DNA of 7,820 nucleotides from an uncultured Clostridia bacterium. GTDB taxonomy: Bacteria > Bacillota > Clostridia > Oscillospirales > CAG-272. Position 1 is the first letter of the stretch. The number at the start of each line of letters is the position of its first letter. The stretch covers positions 1 to 7,820 of the forward strand of contig CAMOLD010000059.1 of NCBI GenBank assembly GCA_946618395.1. The letters are read 5' to 3'. Positions 5,955 to 7,820 of the stretch are shown piece after piece. The translations under genes were made by a program, and so were the position numbers. Under the pieces are notes generated by a model. The model did not search any database. It was not told the DNA's origin and was given only the letters and a program-made list of their open reading frames with translations.

Positions 5955-5991
5955 TGAATCAATCAGCGGCGGATTTTTCCATTTTTTTTGA
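5467..5991 (+). CDS. DNA-deoxyinosine (hypoxanthine-DNA) glycosylase, copy 2
   Basis: This 174-residue protein has the same predicted activity as copy 1. Over the first 162 residues I count 10 differences: 18, 62, 65, 68, 69, 71, 109, 112, 131 and 132. None falls in the motifs GSFPS, YYGNPQNRFW, ALWDVI or LPSTSPANA, so both copies look catalytically intact. Half of the differences cluster at residues 62-71, a surface-type loop. The C-terminus differs: where copy 1 ends ALKV, copy 2 continues ALHESISGGFFHFF. A small deletion removed the original stop, and translation runs into the flanking DNA. No clear terminator follows before the mgtC promoter. The gene has its own promoter and ribosome site inherited with the repeat. 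Confidence 0.88.
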   Translation: MQTEAQTLVHPLKPVWSDDSQILILGSFPSVLSRKSAFYYGNPQNRFWKVLAEVFHAPLPESNEEKREFLLANGIALWDVIASCRICGSADSSIADVVPNDLSGLLSQGPIRRILLNGKTAERLFYRYNSSLSIPVIALPSTSPANAAWNLERLCKAWGAALHESISGGFFHFF

Positions 5992-6028
5992 AAAAGTTGA
6001 AAATTTTGTATTTTCTTACAAAAAAGGC

Positions 6029-6057
6029 TTGACATTTGTTTCTTTCAGTCATATAAT
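6029..6057 (+). promoter_or_regulatory. mgtC promoter
   Basis: A perfect TTGACA (6029-6034), a 17-bp spacer and a perfect TATAAT (6052-6057). The expected start point is near 6064, which leaves a leader of about 67 bases before the ATG at 6131. Confidence 0.9.
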
Positions 6058-6068
6058 ATTAACACTAT

Positions 6069-6110
6069 CTGCGTGCGGTTGCCTTTGCTCTTGCACGCGG
6101 TTTTGTTTTT
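6069..6110 (+). promoter_or_regulatory. Terminator-like hairpin in the mgtC leader, candidate attenuator
   Basis: CTGCGTGC (6069-6076) pairs with GCACGCGG (6093-6100) over 8 bp with one G-U pair. The loop is 16 bases, and TTTTGTTTTT (6101-6110) follows at once. It lies wholly between the start point and the AAAGGAG of mgtC, so it could stop transcription before the gene. It is far too short for an M-box magnesium riboswitch, and no start codon for a leader peptide is visible. Confidence 0.5.
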
Positions 6111-6130
6111 CACCAAGAAAGGAGATCGTT

Positions 6131-6841
6131 ATGGGAGACATATTAGTGAATCAACATGTTTCATGGTTGCAGATTGGAGAGTTTTTCCTTCGCATCATTG
6201 TTGCTTGTGTTTGCGGCGCTTGCATTGGCGTTGAGAGAAGCAAGCGGTTTAAGGAGGCTGGAATCCGGACGCATATTATGGTCTGTTTTGCCGCCGCGCT
6301 GATGATGGTCGTTTCCAAATACGCATTCGGCGATGTTGCGGGCGTATTCGGCGATCACGGAGCGGACCCTGCCCGTATTGCGGCGCAGGTGGTCACAGGA
6401 GTCAGCTTTTTGGGCGCCGGCGTGATTTTTCGCAACGGCGCAACGGTCAAAGGATTGACAACGGCAGCCGGCATTTGGGCAACGGCGGGCATTGGGCTTG
6501 CGGTTGGCGCCGGAATGTATATCATCGGTGTTGCGGCAACGGTTGTAATCGTAGTGTTGCAGTTCGTTATGCACAAGGTGCAGGTCGGTGTCGATGCGTT
6601 TTCCATCTCGCACCTGCAATTCACCGTTTCGGAGGACGCCGCGTTTCGTCAGCCATTTTTGGATGTTTTGAAAGAACATAAAATTCAAATTGCCGAAACC
6701 AGAATGGAGGCAAAAGAGAACGGGGAGATCACCTATGATTTGATTTTGCGCGTTCCGCGTCAGGATTCGTTAGAGGCGATTACCGCCTATTTGATGGAGA
6801 GCAAAATTGTCAAAACCGTTTCGGTTTTGCCGAACAATTAA
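6131..6841 (+). CDS. MgtC/SapB-family membrane protein
   Basis: This 236-residue protein starts at the ATG at 6131, with AAAGGAG a few bases upstream. An in-frame extension back to 5876 would run through glycosylase copy 2 and the promoter. The N-terminal membrane domain shows the family motifs: RIIVACVCGACIGVERSKRFKEAGIRTH (21-48) and QVVTGVSFLGAGVIFRNGATVKGLTTAAGIWATAGIGLAVG (86-126). About five hydrophobic segments lie in the first 147 residues. Residues 160-236 form a soluble ACT-like C-terminal domain ending in KTVSVLPNN. The family is linked to magnesium limitation and, in Salmonella, to control of ATP synthase. In Firmicutes its role is less clear, and the old name 'magnesium transport ATPase protein C' is misleading. 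The gene stands alone, with its own promoter, a leader hairpin and a terminator. Confidence 0.92.
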   Translation: MGDILVNQHVSWLQIGEFFLRIIVACVCGACIGVERSKRFKEAGIRTHIMVCFAAALMMVVSKYAFGDVAGVFGDHGADPARIAAQVVTGVSFLGAGVIFRNGATVKGLTTAAGIWATAGIGLAVGAGMYIIGVAATVVIVVLQFVMHKVQVGVDAFSISHLQFTVSEDAAFRQPFLDVLKEHKIQIAETRMEAKENGEITYDLILRVPRQDSLEAITAYLMESKIVKTVSVLPNN

Positions 6842-6867
6842 ACCGGAAAATTTGGAATAGAGAAAAA

Positions 6868-6901
6868 GGGCGATATGCAAGTGCGTATCGCTCTTTTTTT
6901 T
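6868..6901 (+). terminator. mgtC terminator
   Basis: GCGATATGC (6870-6878) pairs with GCGTATCGC (6883-6891) with one G-U pair and an AAGT loop, followed by CTTTTTTTT. It starts 29 bases after the mgtC stop. The T8 run is joined directly to a G8 run (6902-6909). Confidence 0.85.
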
Positions 6902-6913
6902 GGGGGGGGATGG

Positions 6914-6929
6914 GGACCATCAAGGGATC
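6914..6929 (-). repeat. tRNA-Ile2 3'-end copy A
   Basis: GGACCATCAAGGGATC repeats bases 7237-7252 of the tRNA gene with one change. Read on the minus strand it is the acceptor 3' strand plus part of the T-arm. The next bases, AGAACCC, still recall the T-loop side, so 20 or more bases may be shared. No 5' half of a tRNA is present. Confidence 0.8.
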
Positions 6930-7023
6930 AGAACCCAGCAATGCGCCGGTATTCACACAAAGCAAGCTTTCCTCATTGCATTCCATTCCTTGCGGAATGG
7001 AGAAGGTTCAAGCGGTGAAGAAT

Positions 7024-7070
7024 CAGCAAAACAGAGGGAAAGCGCAACGCGCTTTCCCTCTGTTTTGCTG
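7024..7070. repeat. 22-bp-stem perfect palindrome abutting tRNA-end copy B
   Basis: Bases 7024-7045 are the exact reverse complement of 7049-7070, with loop AAC. The outer stem has AAAA on one side and TTTT on the other around a GC-rich core (GAGGGAAAGCGC), so the RNA of either strand could act as a terminator. Its last base is the first G of tRNA-end copy B. Confidence 0.85.
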
Positions 7071-7085
7071 GACCATCAAGGGATC
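7070..7085 (-). repeat. tRNA-Ile2 3'-end copy B
   Basis: GGACCATCAAGGGATC is identical to copy A and differs at one base from the tRNA gene (7237-7252). Similarity to the tRNA stops after the 16 bases. Confidence 0.8.
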
Positions 7086-7190
7086 GGTCTCGCCTACGCC
7101 CGTGCGCGGGCGTGACGGCTCGGTCTCCGTCGCGGCTCTGACAGCCCACCGGGCTGTCATTCACTACCGCTCCGCTTCGAGCCCTTTCAG

Positions 7191-7236
7191 ACCACAAACG
7201 AGGGGATGCGCGAATGCGCATCCCCTCGTTTGTGGT
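7191..7236 (-). terminator. 21-bp-stem perfect palindrome at the tRNA 3' end, probable tRNA terminator
   Basis: Bases 7191-7211 are the exact reverse complement of 7216-7236, with loop GAAT. The right arm contains the complement of the discriminator base and CCA of the tRNA, so on the minus strand the hairpin begins inside ACCA. It is very stable and followed by no real U-run, so termination is likely but not certain. Outer similarity continues as TTCGAGCCCTT (7176-7186) against its complement in the tRNA T-arm (7245-7255). Confidence 0.65.
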
Positions 7237-7309
7237 GGACCATCAAGGGCTCGAACCTTGGACCAACCGGTTATGAGCCGGTGGCTCTGACCAACTGAGC
7301 TAATGGTCC
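7233..7309 (-). tRNA. tRNA-Ile2 (CAU anticodon, lysidine type)
   Basis: This forms a complete cloverleaf of 77 bases with encoded CCA: acceptor GGACCAT/ATGGTCC, D stem GCTC/GAGC, anticodon stem ACCGG/CCGGT around CTCATAA, T stem CAAGG/CCTTG around TTCGAGC, and discriminator A. All stems are perfectly paired. CAU could mean Met or Ile2. I choose Ile2 because C4-G69 and C5-G68 are present, the pairs TilS uses to tell Ile2 from Met, and because the GGACC..TTAGCTCAG start resembles Firmicutes Ile2. C34 would be converted to lysidine so that AUA is read. Initiator tRNA is excluded by the paired first base. The gene has its own promoter. Confidence 0.85.
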
Positions 7310-7322
7310 GGAAACAAACTAT

Positions 7323-7351
7323 ATTATATCGGCTTTTGACCAAAATGTCAA
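7323..7351 (-). promoter_or_regulatory. tRNA promoter
   Basis: On the minus strand a -35 TTGACA (7346-7351), a 17-bp spacer and a -10 TATAAT (7323-7328) lie 14 bases before the tRNA 5' end. Both hexamers are consensus, as expected for a stable RNA gene. Confidence 0.9.
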
Positions 7352-7410
7352 GTCCTGCGTTTTATTTTTCATTCAAAAGCGAAAAAATGAAAAAATATTT
7401 TGGGAAATAC

Positions 7411-7439
7411 TTGACAAATTTCTTTTGTTGGATTATACT
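7411..7439 (+). promoter_or_regulatory. Promoter of the T-box transcript
   Basis: TTGACA (7411-7416), a 17-bp spacer and TATACT (7434-7439). The expected start point is near 7446, just ahead of the T-box stem I. It is divergent from the tRNA promoter. Confidence 0.85.
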
Positions 7440-7445
7440 GTAACA

Positions 7446-7721
7446 AACCGATGAGAAAGACGAGTAGCAAGTCGGGCGCTTCCAAAGAGAGCCGCAGGTG
7501 GTGGAATTGCGGTGTTGTGTGACTTGTGAATGGACTTTTGAGGGCGAACCGAAAGGTGCGTTGCGCGCGCACTTGTAGGCTTCGACGGGGTGCGTTCCCG
7601 TTATCATTCACGCCGCATATCTGGGGTATGTGTTAAGAGCGGAGGGCAAAGCCCTTCATTCCGGGTGGCACCACGGAGAGATTCGTCCCGGCTATCGAGA
7701 GATAGCTCCGGGGCTTTTTTT
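7446..7721 (+). ncRNA. T-box riboswitch, tryptophan (specifier UGG)
   Basis: This leader senses uncharged tRNA and decides between termination and read-through into the gene at 7788. The stem I loop-E type motif has AGTA (7463-7466) facing GAA-TGG-A, with CAAGTC/GACTTG pairing next to it. The specifier codon is UGG (7531-7533), for Trp. A distal stem CCGCA/TGCGG encloses an apical loop. A stem AGGGC/GCCCT precedes the T-box sequence GGGTGGCACCACGG (7663-7676). In TGGC (7666-7669) the variable base is C, which pairs with discriminator G73, the base found in bacterial tRNA-Trp. The terminator is CCCGG.CTATC/GATAG..CCGGG with loop GAGA (7685-7714) and TTTTTTT. Two independent elements therefore specify tRNA-Trp. 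Confidence 0.93.
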
Positions 7722-7787
7722 CTTCCCAGGGTAATTTCCGAACCCCTCTGAAAATTTTCAGCCGAAACAGGCAAAGGAGTGTTTGAA

Positions 7788-7820
7788 ATGGCACAAGAAA
7801 AAATCCCTTACAAAATTTAT
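7788..7820 (+). CDS. TrpB-like tryptophan synthase beta subunit (TrpB2 type), first 11 codons only
   Basis: Only MAQEKIPYKIY is visible before the window ends. AAAGGAGT (7773-7780) precedes the ATG by 7 bases. 'IPYKIYL' near the start is characteristic of the TrpB-related, PLP-dependent TrpB2 group, which makes tryptophan from serine and indole or indole-3-glycerol phosphate. The classical TrpB1 starts differently. The Trp-specific T-box immediately upstream supports a tryptophan-related gene: the leader would be read through when tRNA-Trp is uncharged. With 11 residues the call leans heavily on the regulator, and another tryptophan synthesis or uptake gene is not formally excluded. Confidence 0.6.
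   Translation, partial: MAQEKIPYKIY

Larger units (their letters stand above)
6914..7236. repeat. Gene-free array of tRNA-end copies and palindromes
   Basis: This stretch has no credible gene. It consists of two units of 156 and 167 bp. Each unit begins with GGACCATCAAGGGATC and ends with a long perfect palindrome that touches the next GGACC. The last GGACC is that of the real tRNA. Inside the units are further short hairpins: TCCATTCC/GGAATGGA with loop TTGC, ACGCCCG/CGGGCGT (about 7095-7112), and TGACAGCCC/GGGCTGTCA (7139-7159). Open frames here read antisense tRNA sequence and are not supported by ribosome sites or composition. Confidence 0.7.

Noticed and set aside
5876..6130. Extension of the MgtC frame upstream
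   Set aside because: It overlaps the end of glycosylase copy 2 out of frame and crosses the consensus promoter. The ATG at 6131 has a good ribosome site and family-like length.
6064..6130. M-box magnesium riboswitch before mgtC
   Set aside because: The leader is only about 67 bases and contains one simple hairpin. M-box RNAs are much longer with several conserved helices.
6914..7252. CRISPR array
   Set aside because: Three repeats of 16 bases with spacers of about 140-150 bp, and identity to a tRNA end, do not fit CRISPR.
6910..7290. A 126-residue open frame across the tRNA-end array, and overlapping shorter ones on both strands
   Set aside because: It reads through both palindromes and the antisense of the tRNA (its end GPSRARTLDQPVMSRWL is antisense tRNA). 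There is no ribosome site, and the composition is unlike the neighbouring genes.
7233..7309. Initiator or elongator tRNA-Met
   Set aside because: The first acceptor pair is G-C, which excludes the initiator. C4-G69 and C5-G68 match Ile2 rather than elongator Met, though a search with a tRNA isotype model would be decisive.
7446..7721. T-box for isoleucine or methionine, suggested by the nearby CAU tRNA
   Set aside because: The specifier position is UGG and the tRNA-end-binding base is C, which pairs with G73. The CAU tRNA here has A73, so it is not the ligand.

Overview
The window looks like a chromosomal segment of a Gram-positive Clostridia-type bacterium (Oscillospiraceae/Christensenellales-like). 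This is inferred from strong AAGGAGG-type ribosome sites, TTGACA/TATAAT promoters, a T-box riboswitch, an alr-yqeG pair and a family-6-type DNA-deoxyinosine glycosylase. There is no direct taxonomic marker, so the assignment is an inference.

Layout. At the left edge are two minus-strand envelope genes: a truncated multi-pass membrane protein (1-341) and a small lipoprotein (414-896). Divergent from them is a two-gene plus-strand operon, alanine racemase (alr, 1013-2194) and the HAD phosphatase yqeG (2191-2721). The two overlap by ATGA and end at a terminator shared with the convergent mscL gene (2770-3294, minus). mscL and the first glycosylase gene (3418-3912) are fired from back-to-back divergent promoters.

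The region 3327-5954 is the accessory part. About 580 bp, comprising half of the mscL promoter plus the whole glycosylase gene, is present twice (3327-3905 and 5375-5954). Between the copies lies about 1.5 kb of visibly AT-rich DNA. It holds an orphan glycosyltransferase-like gene on the minus strand with its own promoter and terminator, a perfect 15-bp palindrome beside that promoter, and a broken XRE-type regulator. No transposase is visible. Copy 2 has lost the original stop codon and reads on into flanking DNA.

The right part starts with mgtC/sapB (6131-6841), which has a consensus promoter and a terminator-like hairpin inside its short leader. From 6902 to 7236 there is no credible gene. 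Instead there is an array of two degenerate copies of the 3' end of the next tRNA gene, with long perfect palindromes abutting the second copy and the tRNA itself. The tRNA (7233-7309, minus) has a CAU anticodon and an acceptor stem that fits tRNA-Ile2, the lysidine-modified type. Back to back with its promoter is a promoter for a T-box leader with specifier UGG. The leader controls a gene cut by the window edge whose first residues (MAQEKIPYKIY) resemble the TrpB-like (TrpB2) tryptophan synthase beta family. The specifier codon, the tRNA-end-binding base and the target gene all point to tryptophan.

The items most worth following are the tRNA-end/palindrome array, the duplicated glycosylase flanking an AT-rich cassette, and the mgtC leader hairpin.
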